Below are positions 19,973 to 32,278 of a stretch of 64,000 nucleotides of DNA, piece by piece; the first letter of the stretch is position 1, and the number at the start of each line of letters is the position of its first letter. Origin of the DNA: Thunnus maccoyii (lineage: Eukaryota > Chordata > Actinopteri > Scombriformes > Scombridae); assembly GCF_910596095.1 (NCBI RefSeq), contig NC_056544.1, positions 6,836,655 to 6,900,654 on the forward strand. Reading direction: 5' to 3'. The notes under the pieces are model-generated. The model was given only the letters and a program-made list of their open reading frames with translations, had not been told where the DNA came from and ran no database searches. The translations under genes were made by a program, and so were the position numbers.

Positions 19973-22857
19973 TACATAAACAGCAGTAAATTCACAATGA
20001 CATGTACATTTGGTGGAGTGCCCCTTTAATGAATTGAATATAATGTTATTTTGTTTTCTTTTTTTGTGGGATCATTAAGTGTGGGTGACGTGGCAGAAGT
20101 GGGATAATGTTAAATGTTAAAACCAATAGCAACAGTAGCACCAGTAAAGAAGTCATATAGTCCTGTCATGTAGCAGGCCCAATCATGTTTTTTTCGTGGT
20201 GAAAACAATTAGAAATGGCATTGACTTGTTTGATTCATTCAGTGAGGCACTCTTTTTAGCAACCACTACTGGTCATTCTTTCCATTTCACAGAGATATTT
20301 GAACTTGTTTGAACATTATGCAGCATTTGCTTTGTTGACTTAGCTAAATGTTGGGCTGCAGGACTGTCAGTCACCCAGTAAATTGCTTTGCCACTCTGCA
20401 TTTCTCTTCAGATTACCAACGGATAGTAGAACATGTCAGCTGGTAAACTGAAGGAAAATAGCTTCCTGAGCGAGCTAACAGCGCTGACTTTATTGAATTA
20501 ACACGGCGCTGTCTTTGCCAAGGTTTTCACAACATGTCCATCTCTGGTAAAATTAGGAAGCTAATTCAAGTTTCCTGAAGGGTGACTTTGCAATTCCCCT
20601 ATAAATTAAAGAACAGTGAGTGTTTTCTTCAGCTGGTAAGTGACAATACTAATGTTTACTGAGAATGCTGTGGGGAAATGTGATTTTTTTGGCACTGTAC
20701 AAGCTTTTCATTTTCACAGGTGCCAAATCTGTTACCAGAACCCTTCGTTGATGCCAGAATGGGATGAAACCTTCTACATTTTTGTTTTTTGAGCCAAAAT
20801 ATCATCTTGAAGGAGTGAGAGATGAATCGATTTGTGTCTATTACAATATATACAACCTGTGCTGGGAGGTTTTTGAACCTTCCTGATACTTACACTTAAA
20901 ACTTACTTCAAGAGTATACTTTTATTTTAGGATGTAAGCACTTGTTTCACCCAATTCAAAGCACGTCTACCTGTGTTGAGAAAAAGTGAAATTAGATTTT
21001 ATTCCATTTGCTTATTTTAAGTGCACTCAATATTAGAGTAAATAACTTCCTTTGCCACACTTCTCATTTCAAAATGAGTTTGAAATTACCTTGAAGATAA
21101 CCCCGCCTGTAGAGTCGATAGATGAAATTCATCCCTTGTTCTACAGTTGAGAACTGAATGTCAGTGACTGCTGTTAAAGTAAAGGACAGCATGTGTTACA
21201 CAGGAGATGTACACCTTTGGGGATGGAAGAGCTGTTCAGACTTCTCTAGTCAGTCACTCTCTTTACCCTTCACATTGCCTGGGTGTAGTGCTGTCATGCC
21301 CACATTGACTGATTTGGATCAGTGGGACCGTTCATCACTTTAATGGAAGAGTATTGATTGTGGTGCAGAAGCACGATACCCGTCTGCAATAGTAATGGAC
21401 TTCCTGAGAAATCACAGATGAAAAGGCATCGGGGGATATCCAGGGACGGGGAGACACCTTTGTGCTGATTGTTAGCACCTTATTATCTGTTTGTGTCCAA
21501 GTGTGTGTGCCAGCACTTTTTGTTAATGTTTCCAGATAGAGAGAGAAAAGCACAAACACACTATTAAAGGGTCATCACAAAAACCCCATATTTTCTCACT
21601 TACATCTAGTGATATCTTGGCCCGCAGACAGTTTTAGTTTTATTTATCCAGATTTAGAGATATGTCTCTAGGATTTTTGCTATCACCCCAATACAGTGGT
21701 GAATGGAATTTTGTTCGAAGATTCCCTCCAGGCATGTTTTAAAACATCTAAAAATACTCTGCTTTGAATAATAATGTGTATCTGACATAGTTTTTCCACA
21801 AAAAAACTTAGATTACCAAGTTAGAAGTCCTTTAAACGACATCTCCTCCCTCACCCTCTTTGACAAATGCAGGATACATGAATATGCAAATGTTGTTCAT
21901 TTCAAAAGTTGAACTGCTGGATGCAAGATATCACCTTGTTTACTGTAAAGTCCATTCTCAGTGTGTGTGCACTGGAGGCTTCAAGTTTCCACATCACACT
22001 TCTGTAAGTTGTATACTGGACTATAATTGGCTTCCAAACTAGTTGTGTGCTTGTAAGGACAACCATGATCTTTACCTAGCCTTAACCATACCATACCATC
22101 CAGAGTATAGAAGGTGAGAATTTAGTAATGTTGGCATCAGATGTTATATTATACATATATAGGCATACTGTAGACTCATCCAATATTGACATCCTTGTCT
22201 GGTAATTGGATTGCAATTCTCTGAGTTCATCTGTGTATAGTCTATAGTTCATCACTAAGAGCAACCCCTTTCACATTACACATGTTGAATTTATCCATTG
22301 TTAATATAAAACATTTGATTAGTGCAGCAGCATCTCTTTTCCAGTATCACAGTTACTCTGGATAATCCATTGAACAGTGGGATAGACAGTGAGGATGAAT
22401 TATCCACTGGCACTGTTTGTGGTGAAGACATGTTGCTGCTGTATTTTACTATTTTACTATTATTTTAGGCTGTGAGCACCACAGATTACATTTCATTCAC
22501 CCCCATTTGTTTTGGGATGGAAGCAGAAATCTCAGGGACAAATTATGCTATTGTGCTATATATTGGCACAATTACGGTAGATACCACAAATGATGAGTTA
22601 GAAAATGTTTTGTTTTTTGTTTGTTTTGTTTGGTTTTTTTTCTCATTTGAATGAACCTAACCCTTTAATCTGCCAGTGTTCTTGTGTAACTGACCCCTGT
22701 TTGCTTCATGTGTGCACCCTCTGAAATATCTGTTGGCAACATGACTCTTCTCTACAGATGAGTGTAATCCCTTCATTCTGTGATCACATGTCAAAATCAC
22801 TGACAGCTGTCAAGGTGTGAGGAACAAGGCAGGGGATGATGGACAATGGACACATCC

Positions 22858-22860
<3 letters not shown>

Positions 22861-22942
<82 letters not shown>
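22861..22942 (+). repeat. (GT)41 microsatellite
   Basis: 82 bp of uninterrupted GT. A shorter GT tract follows at 23145-23166. Confidence 0.97.
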
Positions 22943-22944
<2 letters not shown>

Positions 22945-23825
22945 CTGTTGTGGAGTTACAGCAGCAGAGTCTAATAACATAAGACTCTCTTAGCATCCAT
23001 TCAGCTGTATTTGACAATCCCCTCAGTGATTAGTGGAACAAATGTCTGCCTGTCGCATTACAGCTGTTGTTGCCAGCCATTTGTAAAGCTTTCATGTCCT
23101 GCACGCTTTTCATTGGGAGATCATCTCATTACACGGTGTGTATGTGTGTGTGTGTGTGTGTGTGTGCAGGTTTGCTTTAAATCGTTGTTATCTCCCCAGC
23201 ATCTGTCAGTGCATGTTTCTGATTCTAACCCATGTAAACAACATTGCAAACAAAAAAGGCAATTTTCTCACCTGGGTATTGTTTTTTCTACATTTATATG
23301 GAAATTGCGCTCATTTATATTGCTCCATAAAATATGTAAATGGAAATTATACTCCCCTGTTGGTAGTTTGTCTGATGTCTGCATCTCCATCTGTCTGTCT
23401 GACTGCGAATAAAGTCGTCAAAGTTTATCTTTGCCTGCAATTTTGAAAATAGCTCAAACCAGTCAATTTTGATAACAAAGAGATAGTCACAATTATATTT
23501 CTCACAATGAGAGGAAGCTTGTGTTGCTACTCTACTTCTGTTTCAGTTTATGTCTCTTAATTTAAGCTTCTTTCCCATGTTGTGATTCCAGAAAAATACG
23601 TTTTTCTACTTGAAGTTCCTGGACAATAAATCAACCAAATGCCAACAAAGACACATCATGTCAGTATAAGAGGTGAGAAAGCCTCCGTAGCGGGGCTGCA
23701 TCCAATGTGTTCTCTCTTTGATATAGAGGTGTTTTCATTTACAAGGCAAGTTGAGAGAGAGAGAACATTCCTAATTACAACCAATCCCTATGGGAGTAAC
23801 TGCAAAGGGATGAAGGGTTTTCACT

Positions 23826-23828
<3 letters not shown>

Positions 23829-23914
<86 letters not shown>
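23829..23914 (+). repeat. (AC)43 microsatellite
   Basis: 86 bp of uninterrupted AC, in opposite orientation to the GT array 0.9 kb upstream. Confidence 0.97.
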
Positions 23915-23916
<2 letters not shown>

Positions 23917-24561
23917 GGAAACAGCCCAGAGAACCTCAGTCTTCAGTTGGCCATGGAGCCTCACTAATGGAACTGTGACTAGTTCAAGTGCACTTAGACA
24001 GTTGGACAGTGTAGTGATTGGGTGTAGAGGGCTGAGTTCCCTGCTGATCTGGGGATTTAAACTGGCAACCATGACGTTTTAAGCCCAACTGTCTAACATT
24101 AAGGCTGTTTAATAAGGTGCTTTTTGTTTTTATGGCTGGAAAAAACAACTTGTTAGCAAAGTTTATGGATCAATTTATGTGCACATAAAATGTAGATGGG
24201 ACTTCACATAAATACAAATAGACTATGGGATGTAATTTAACATTTGTTGCTCCTCCTGTGAGCCAAAAAGTGAGAGTTAAGAGCAGCAGGATGAGAGGAA
24301 AGATGGTGAAAGGAGCCCTCTGCTCTTACAGACATTTGAGTGTGATGTTAATTATCCTGATGTGGGTTGAAATAGGCTCGTGCTGGCCCAGAGGGGGTAG
24401 GAGGAGATCATTAAAATCCGAGCTCAAACACACACACTGCGGCGCACTCAGCATCACAAAGACATAATTAGACACAAACTAATGTACCTGCTCAGGCATG
24501 GGAACCTTTTCACACGTAGCTACACATCCGCTCGTATGCACACGCATGCACGTGCACACTT

Positions 24562-24563
<2 letters not shown>

Positions 24564-24621
<58 letters not shown>
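24564..24621 (+). repeat. (AC)29 microsatellite
   Basis: 58 bp of uninterrupted AC, with further CA/CGCA-rich sequence to about 24740. Confidence 0.97.
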
Positions 24622-24625
<4 letters not shown>

Positions 24626-24766
24626 TGCAGGCGTTAATCAAGTGATGCTAAATGTGGGTCAGTGCGGTTTTAACCACTAGTGTGATTAGTGTATAATCAA
24701 GCCATCATCAGTGGCCGCACACACGCACACACGCATGCACAGATGCATATACTGTATCTTGTAGAC

Positions 24767-25497
24767 CAGTGATTGTTCCCAACCTAGGTACTCTGTAGGC
24801 TAATCCAGGGGGTACTTCAGAAGATTGTTGAGTTTCTCAAATAACAGAAACTACTTTTTGATTAAAAAAAAAAAATCCAGACATTCTGTTACCCCTGAAC
24901 ACCTCTATATGACCTTTAACTTCAAATGGTAAGCTAAAAGTTATGGATAAACAGTTTAATGGCTTAAGTAATGGAATCAAAATTGATGGTAAAAAGTGAT
25001 GGATAATGGTTGAAATAGTTAACTAGGAGTGACTATTACTTATTGCTAACTATTTTAATACTTATGGTTAATGGTTAAAATAGATAGCCATAAAAGTATG
25101 GAAGTAGTTAGTGAGAAGTAAAAGCTGATGATAAGCTAAAAATTGAAAAAGTTAGCTAAAAGTAATGGATACATAGTTGAAATAGCTAAATGTATGGGAT
25201 AAATGGTTGAAATACTTAAAGCTAAAAGTACTGGTCAGTTCGAAAGGTTAGCTAAAAGTAGCCTAATGGATACTGAAAAGACCAGCTTCTGCCAAGTGGT
25301 AGGCTAGTAGTACAAACTTAAAGTGGCCTAAACACTAGTTAAGTTATATGAAAACATTTTTGCTTTAATCAGGATAATTAATAGTTTTAAATAACATTCA
25401 ATTCAAATGAGCATATTTGGAAAATGATGGGTGTCGATGAAGGCTTAGCTTAACTTTAGCTACTTGACTTCATCTAACAGGGCTGGTTGGGAAACTG
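24767..25497. mobile_element. hAT-like non-autonomous element with internal 34-bp minisatellite
   Basis: The left end CAGTGATTGTTCCCAACC and the right end, read on the opposite strand CAGTTTCCCAACC, form short imperfect inverted repeats of hAT style. Between about 24928 and 25285 lies a degenerate tandem repeat with a 34-bp unit built around GTTAGCTAAAAGTAATGGAT. No clean target duplication is seen. A related array with the same 3' flank is at 43335-43690. Confidence 0.6.
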
Positions 25498-25659
25498 AAA
25501 AATGTATTCAGCAGAACATTTACTACAAAAAGAAGAAGAATCGCTAACACGGTAACACTAAAAAATGCTGGAAAACAGAATGTAACTGCTCAGATTCACC
25601 CTCTCTCCCGCCTGTAATGAAGTGTAGCCGCCTGCTATGACTGAGCAATGTGGTTTTGC

Positions 25660-26104
25660 CTGATATTGAGGGGCCGCGGTTCAGCTTGAATACACTTGCC
25701 CTTGGCCAGACAGCAATGGCACTTTTTCAAGTCCGCGGTTTTCCACTCTTGTTCCCGCCGTTGCCACCGCAGGAAACATGACGGCGAGCGTCACTCTGTC
25801 AGCAGCAGAGCGTGGAGGATCAAATCTGCACGCGCGTAACCTTTCATAAGGCGAGGCCGCTGTCCGTGGTGCTGAAATCACTCTGCTTCCCTGCAAACGT
25901 AAAGTGGCGCTGCTCATGCTGGCTCATTTATTCAAACATCGGGGCGGAAATTACACTCAAAATTAACTGTGACAGTCGGTCCCAGGCAGCGATGAGACCA
26001 CCCAATTTATGTTTTGAAGTGAATGAACAAGAATAAAGAGCCCCCCCCCCTCTCTTTCCTCTCTCTCACTCATGCATATAAAGAGAGAGAGAGAGAGACA
26101 GACA

Positions 26105-26162
<58 letters not shown>

Positions 26163-26624
26163 GGGGGAGGGAGTCAATTCAAGCAGGGATAATTAAACGA
26201 GTGGTTTACTATTGGAAGATAACATCCGACGTTGAGGGAAAATGCAAGGAAAAATGGGAAAACAAATCAAAGCCGCATAACAATATCAGAGGAGGGAGAT
26301 AAGAGTCTAAATCGACCATCATCAGCGCTGACGTCCAGCGTTGGCAGATGCGAGCAGTTTCCTCCGGCTCTCAGCATCCAATTACAATGGACGAGCTCAG
26401 CCTGTGTGGACTCTAAACCGCTGCCCAGTCGGGAGCGAGTGAAAGCAGCGAGCGGAGCGGAGGGAGGGAAACAATGCTCTGGCTCATCTATTTGCAGTGA
26501 TTTGAAGTGGGATTCATCTTTTTATTTTTATCATTTTGTTTTTCTTTATTTTTTATTTATTTATTTTTGTCTGAGCAAGTGAGGGGACTGCTGCCAAAAT
26601 CAAGTCCGTGCACGCAGTGAAACG
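25660..26624 (+). promoter_or_regulatory. lrrc24: CpG-rich promoter and probable untranslated first exon of lrrc24
   Basis: Local rise in GC and CpG (GGGGCCGCGG, CACGCGCGTAAC, GAAAGCAGCGAGCGGAGCGG) in otherwise AT-rich DNA, on the same strand as and upstream of the lrrc24 coding exons. A good splice donor, CG|GTAGGT, follows 26624; another possible one is CAA|GTGAGG near 26579. The next lrrc24 exon begins at 35716 with nine codons' worth of leader before the ATG. The linkage is inferred from position, not shown. Confidence 0.5.
26081..26158 (+). repeat. (GA)n microsatellite in the CpG block
   Basis: Near-continuous GAGA tract of about 78 bp, preceded by a C10 run at 26041-26050. It lies about 470 bp before the proposed first-exon donor. 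Confidence 0.95.
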
Positions 26625-29600
26625 GTAGGTCGCAGTTGTGTGTTGAGGGGAAAGGAGGACAGAGTGCGCTTGGGATAGTAACGCAGGGGTTCTCAAATGT
26701 TGTTTTTCAGCGACCGCGGCGCACACACACACACATTAGGACCGCGGACTTACATAAGACACAATTTAATCCTAAAGACCCCATAAAGGAGGATTGTTTT
26801 TGTTGTTGTCTGTTGAAGTATAAAACTGCATGCAGTGTACTTTGCTACTGTAGATTATAGTGTGAGAGTGAAACAAAGACTTGAATGTGTTTTGTGACTG
26901 GGATTATAACATGTTGAATGAAGCCGAGATGAAATCATTATTTTGAGACTCAGGCGACGCTCAGGTTTCATATATTGGCTATATATTGTATATGGTCCAA
27001 ACTAATTGATATGAATGAAATGGACAAAATATTAGAAACAGCTCTCAGTTTAAAGCAATACAATTCAACAGCACCACAACATACAGCACACAGAGGGTCA
27101 CTGCGGTAGATGATCTCCACTTGCCCATTTCCAAAATGTCACTGTTTCATGTTAATCGGTAGGCCTAATAGTATAAATAATAAACAATAGACTACATTTA
27201 TAGTCTAACCTGTGAATAATATAATTCAACATCACCACATACAGACTCCAAAATTGCCATAAAGTTGAATCAGCATCTCTCTAAAACCGTTTGTACTCAA
27301 GCTGAACATTATAACCTTCAAGAAGATGGGTTTTATTGCAGGGTTGTTGTATTAGACCTCATTTTAGGTCTGTTTAATAAACTGGCAACTGATCCCCATT
27401 ATATCCTATAGCATAAACTAATTATGCTGATTATGTTGCTCAAATGGTCTCTCTTATTATAAAAAATATATTTTTTAAAATAAATATATTTTTGTACAAA
27501 TTAACAAATACCAAATGGGTCACAGCAGTCATACAGATTCTCTACAGTTTGTCCTATCATGCCGCAGTCCCATATCACTTAACTAATATCTTCATTTCAA
27601 AATACATTTTAGAAACAAACCAGTTTCACTGCAGAGCCACTGTATATTCAAATCCCATGGGGATATTAAAGTGATACTGTTGTGATGGAAAACAAAGTAT
27701 AATAAGATCACTGCTGAGCACAGCAGACACTCTATAAGAATCTGACAGGATTGGAAGGAGTGACACTATGGGAGATGCCAAGAAGAATATGATTAGGTCA
27801 CCACAAGCTGACTGTTGCATACTACAGAATCAGTATACGTCCCTACAGGAAGACCATCATGCTGGAAGTGTCACAGTTTCTTCCCTACGGCCAGAGTTTT
27901 AATGCACGTCTTTCTGGTTAATTGCTATTCTGCACATGAAGCACTGTGGAGCCAAACGACAGGCCCCTGGATAGGACCTCGTTTGTTTAAGTCCAAGGGT
28001 GTGGTATCTGTCTTGCGTGGACAGATCTGTACTGACAAGTTGACTCCTTATGCCTGCAGAGATCTTTAATTTTTCATTGGCTACTGTCTACCAGACAATG
28101 ATGACTGAAATCTCTCTCGGCTGTAATTGCATAGCACCCCAATTCTGGCCTGACTCGAGAATGATACTGGCATACGGCAAAGATCAACTGAAATAAGAAA
28201 TGCATGAGGAAAAATGATTACCTTTACAGTTTCATTATTTCCTGTCTATATGCCAGACTGCACAGATAACCACAGTATAGGCTACATGCCAGAATGTAAT
28301 TTGACATATATCTGTGATTTGACATCCATCACTTGCTGTCACTTCCATGGCAACAAAGAAACATAATTTATGAAGATACAACAACTCCACTCCCTCTGCA
28401 CTATTGCACACCCAATATTAACTGAAATGCAATATAGCAGAATGATAAGCAATCCTTATCGGAGCATTGTTTTCATTTCATTTTAGGATACACACACACA
28501 CGTTCCCGCACACTTTTATTGCTGCTTGAGTAACACCTGCACTTTCAACTGAACTGCCATAAAAAGAGGGATATTTACAATTCAGATTCATCTAGCCAGG
28601 ACACTGGGGAAATACAATAATACCCCCCCCCCAAAAAAACAAACAAACACAGAATCGAACATAAATTTATTCATGTGAATACTTTTATTAAAATTGGACA
28701 AAATATTTAAGTGAATTGTTCTGCTTCTCAATAGAGGAGTATGTGAGGAGGAGGATCCATCTTCCAACCTGTCTGATCTGATCCATCGATTACAGTGAGA
28801 ATCAAAGCTGTACTGAGCAATCGTGTATGTGTCCACTGTTGCTTTTCTCATTACTACACACTCCCGCTCCTCCAGTCATATACAAGAATGGGCTAAGAGG
28901 AGTGGCTTGCAACCAGATTGATGAAAATGTAGCAAAAAGAAACATAAAAATCAAACTGCTCATTCTATCCTGGCATAAGCCAGTGACTCATAAATTCTGC
29001 AGCCTGTCAGATGAAGCTACTGTGAATGAAATTGCTCTGATCGATTGCATCAACCAACCTTGACAATTAGAATGGGCAGTGTGTGCATGTGTGTGCGCGT
29101 GTGTGAGAGAGACAGAGAGAGAGACTTGAGAAAATTGGCATTTTGAAATGGGGTGACAAACACAAAAAATCATGAGAAAACATGAGTCGGTGTCAGACAG
29201 GTGAGGCTGACACCGAGATTCTTTTTGACATGTGAAGAGCAGGAAAGACTGACGGTTACACGATTTATGAACCTGCTGCCAGCGTGTTCACTAAATGCCT
29301 GAAAACAATGAGTGACAAAGGCACACACACAAGCACACAGACCACGGTAGTTGTCATTTTGAGACATACTCTTATTTACTTTTACTTTTACTTTCTGTAT
29401 GTCAAATATGAAGCTTGATCCAGGAGACAGTTAGCTCAGCTCAGCATAAACAAGGGGAAACAGCTAGCTTGGCTCTGTCCAAAACTTTAAGAATAATTTT
29501 GCAAAATTGAAATCAAAATCTGATGACAGCTAGTGGGTTGTTTGCTTACGTTGCTGGCACTGTCAATCAAATCTGATCAAACCACACCTAATCCCAATGA

Positions 29601-29787
29601 AGCAGGTCAGCTGATGCTTAGTTTTGAACTCTTAATTACTGTCAACTAAGTGAGGTTTTTTTTCAAACATTTAACTTTGATTGTTGCTTATTTAGTCATG
29701 AATATTTAATATTATTAGGAAAAGCTTAAGACTTGAAACCATTTTTTCAGGGGTTTTAACAACATAGAGAGAATTAGTCCTGTCTAT

Positions 29788-30188
29788 TTTTGGTACCACA
29801 CTCTAATAAGGCACTATAAAGGGTTTATAAGATGTAACTAATGGCTTTAGCTACTGTAATAAATCGTAATAATCCTTCATAGATCAATTATAAACCAATC
29901 AAAAACAATTTTTGGGTTGCCTGGTTGTGGAAAGTCCCTTTGGTGTCCTTTCTGTTTGCTAAGAATGCAGTTATTAAATGCATCAATAAATGCTTAATAA
30001 GTTGTTATAAAGGGACTTTGGTCCAGACCTGCTGCTCTTCTCCAGAAGATTTGTGGTTATGCAGTCAAATTAGTCAAAATGATTTTTTTCAACCTGGCAA
30101 CCCAAACGTTCTTAGCAATGGCTTATGAGCATTAGTAAGTGATTGTAAACCTTTTATAAAGGGTGCCTTATTAAAAAGTGGTGCCAAA
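29788..30188. mobile_element. MITE with inverted ends TTTTGGTACCAC
   Basis: The left end TTTTGGTACCACACTCTAAT then AAGGCACTATAAAGGG pairs with the right end read in reverse, GTTTTGGCACCACTTTTTAA then TAAGGCACCCTTTATAA. It is about 400 bp with no coding capacity. A similar right-end sequence (TTATAAAGCGTACCTTAT) stands just after the SINE, at about 30735-30752. Confidence 0.72.
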
Positions 30189-30369
30189 ACTGGAGAGGAG
30201 TAATCCTCTCTTCATTATTAACAATCTACGATAACCTCAAACTATTAAAGTAACAATTTTGCAGATGGTTAGAAAACCAGTAAAGGTGCATTAGACTGCA
30301 AGCATGTGTTTGTGTGTCTTTATCACTCACTGGCATTTAGTAAACATGCTGGCAGCAGTTTCATGTAAC

Positions 30370-30722
30370 TGGGGCAGTCAGTGGTAACCAGGCCACCATG
30401 GCCTAAAGGTTAGAAAAGTGACCTTGTGACTGAACGGTCACTGGTTCAATCCCTGGCCTGGAAAGATAAATCTGGGTAGGGAAAGTGAAGTAGTAGTGCT
30501 TGCTCCTCCATCATTACCACTACTGAGGTGCCCTTGAGTAAGGCCCTTAACCTCAACTGCTCCAGTGGAGCTGCTCAGTGACCAGCAAAACAGACTGTGT
30601 TTGTACTGGGCAGCTTCCAGGGATGAATGTGTCACTGTATGAATGTGATCAGGGTGTTCCTGAAAAAGAGAGCATTGCTCTCGGAGAAAATCCCCTCAAT
30701 AAATAAAGGTTAAAAAATTAAT
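30370..30722 (+). mobile_element. tRNA-derived SINE sharing its 3' tail with the LINE at 2.6 kb
   Basis: The head carries an A-box-like TGGCCTAAAGGTTAG (30399-30413) and a B box GGTTCAATCCC (30443-30453). The body contains GCCCTTGAGTAAGGCCCTTA and CTCCAGTGGAGCTGCTCAGT. The tail has ATCAGGGTGT, the hairpin GAGAGCATTGCTCTC (30668-30682) and AATAAATAAAGGTTAAAAAA, the same order as in the LINE 3' end. The exact 5' boundary is approximate. Confidence 0.82.
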
Positions 30723-32237
30723 TGCATTGTCTGTTATAAAGCGTACCTTATTATAAAATGGCACACTATTATGTCTTAGATATATTTTATCTGATATAAA
30801 TATTATCTGTGCATAATACTTTCTTCATTGTGAAGTCATACATATTTTACACAGCTTTGGCAATATTTCCTCTGTTTAGTCATGCAGATAAAGATTTGGA
30901 GGAAAGGAAGCACAAAATAACAAAAAAGAAATTCATGAGGCTTAAAAGGGGTTTAAAATCTCTTTTTAAGCTTTGAAAAGCAAGATGATGTGAGGGTATG
31001 ATCACTAAGGCCATTTCTGGACATTTTGGTGCCCCAGGCGAGCCATCCACTGGATGAAATTTAACTCAATTTAACTTCAATCAACTGCTGTTCTGTGCCA
31101 TGTCTTCTTCTTTAAGTTAGAATCTTTATGTGCACGGTAGCCCCTCTTACGCATTATCCTGATTCTAATCATATTCTATGGAACATAACCTGCTTATCCC
31201 TGTGTGATTCTAACATCATCCAGCTCACTGATTATCTGCGCAGGAGTGTTTTTAATGACTTCACATTCCAGGTCATTTCTATACTGAGGTGCAGGTATTG
31301 TCATCCTTCCTTGACAGTAAGCGCATAAAAGTAAATCTTGTGCGGAAAATAGATATTGGTTATACAGTTATAGCCGCCGTTTTGCTTTTAGTTCTCAATT
31401 ATCTTTCATAAATCAAATTATATTGCACGAGTTCAAAACCACAAAACTTGTTTCTCTGAAGTACTTTGTTCAAAGTGAATAGAGGATATATGTAAGCTTT
31501 CCAAATCATGTGGCGCAGCAGTGCTGCAGTCCACTGTGCAGGGAAAAAAAAGTGCTAACACAGCTACAGCCTGTCTAGCATCATATCGCCACAGCCAAAA
31601 TCTCAGAGTTTCTGTGCAGTTTATAGCAATAACATTTGAGCTTTCTGCTGGCCAGCTTACATTACCAACAACAGTCTTTGCATCGCAGACAGGCCTGTCA
31701 CAGCAGTTTATCATTGGAACTCTTAAAAAGCAGAGATTTATCGAGTTTGTCTCAGTACGGGGAGACGGAGTGAGGGTTTTAGACTAAATACTCCGCTGGG
31801 GGAAGTGGCAGAGTGCTGCTGCTGCTCAGAGGGTGATTTTGCTTGAGATAGCCTGAGCTTCACACACATATCCACATGCAGACACACACACACACACAAA
31901 CATGGCAGAAATAACTATCACACATTCATTTACTTTGTTTCTCTTCAACACAGACATTCACAAATGCAATCCCAAATCCCCCCCTCCACACACACACACA
32001 CACACAAGGCTTTCATGGTGAAAATCAATGGCTGCGCAGCCCAGCTGGACAGAGTAGTAGTGGAAAAATAAAGAAATCAATGCAGTCTTATTAACTGAGC
32101 AGAACTTCCTTTACCGCTGACACAAAAATATGTGTGAGTGTGTGTGTGCCAGCCTGTTTGTATCTGACTTGGTCTGCGTCTATGAATGATGATGGCTGTT
32201 GCTGGTTGTATGCGGGATGTGCAGGTGTGTGTCTTCC

Positions 32238-32238
<1 letters not shown>

Positions 32239-32269
<31 letters not shown>

Positions 32270-32278
32270 CGTGTGTGT
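32239..32278 (+). repeat. Alternating GT/GC tract
   Basis: About 40 bp of strictly alternating purine-pyrimidine sequence with a central GCGCGCG. Such sequence can adopt Z-DNA. Confidence 0.85.

Larger units (their letters stand above)
13916..25600. other. Intergenic region between slc6a9 and lrrc24
   Basis: No coding gene is seen on either strand. Contents: a split tandem duplication (14.5-16.9 kb), an inverted-repeat element (15.6-16.2 kb), a fragment of a fish dispersed repeat (about 18320-18400), a TA-flanked MITE (19.9 kb), large GT/CA arrays (22.8-24.6 kb) and a minisatellite-bearing element (24.8-25.5 kb). The stretch near 21560-21860 also looks repetitive, but I cannot bound it. Confidence 0.7.

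Noticed and set aside
23639-24082. 147-residue open frame with a Thr-His run
   Set aside because: The run is the translated AC microsatellite, and the flanks show no family signature.
30395-30465. Possible tRNA gene (A- and B-box-like motifs)
   Set aside because: The motifs head a SINE with a LINE-like tail, and a complete cloverleaf is not evident.
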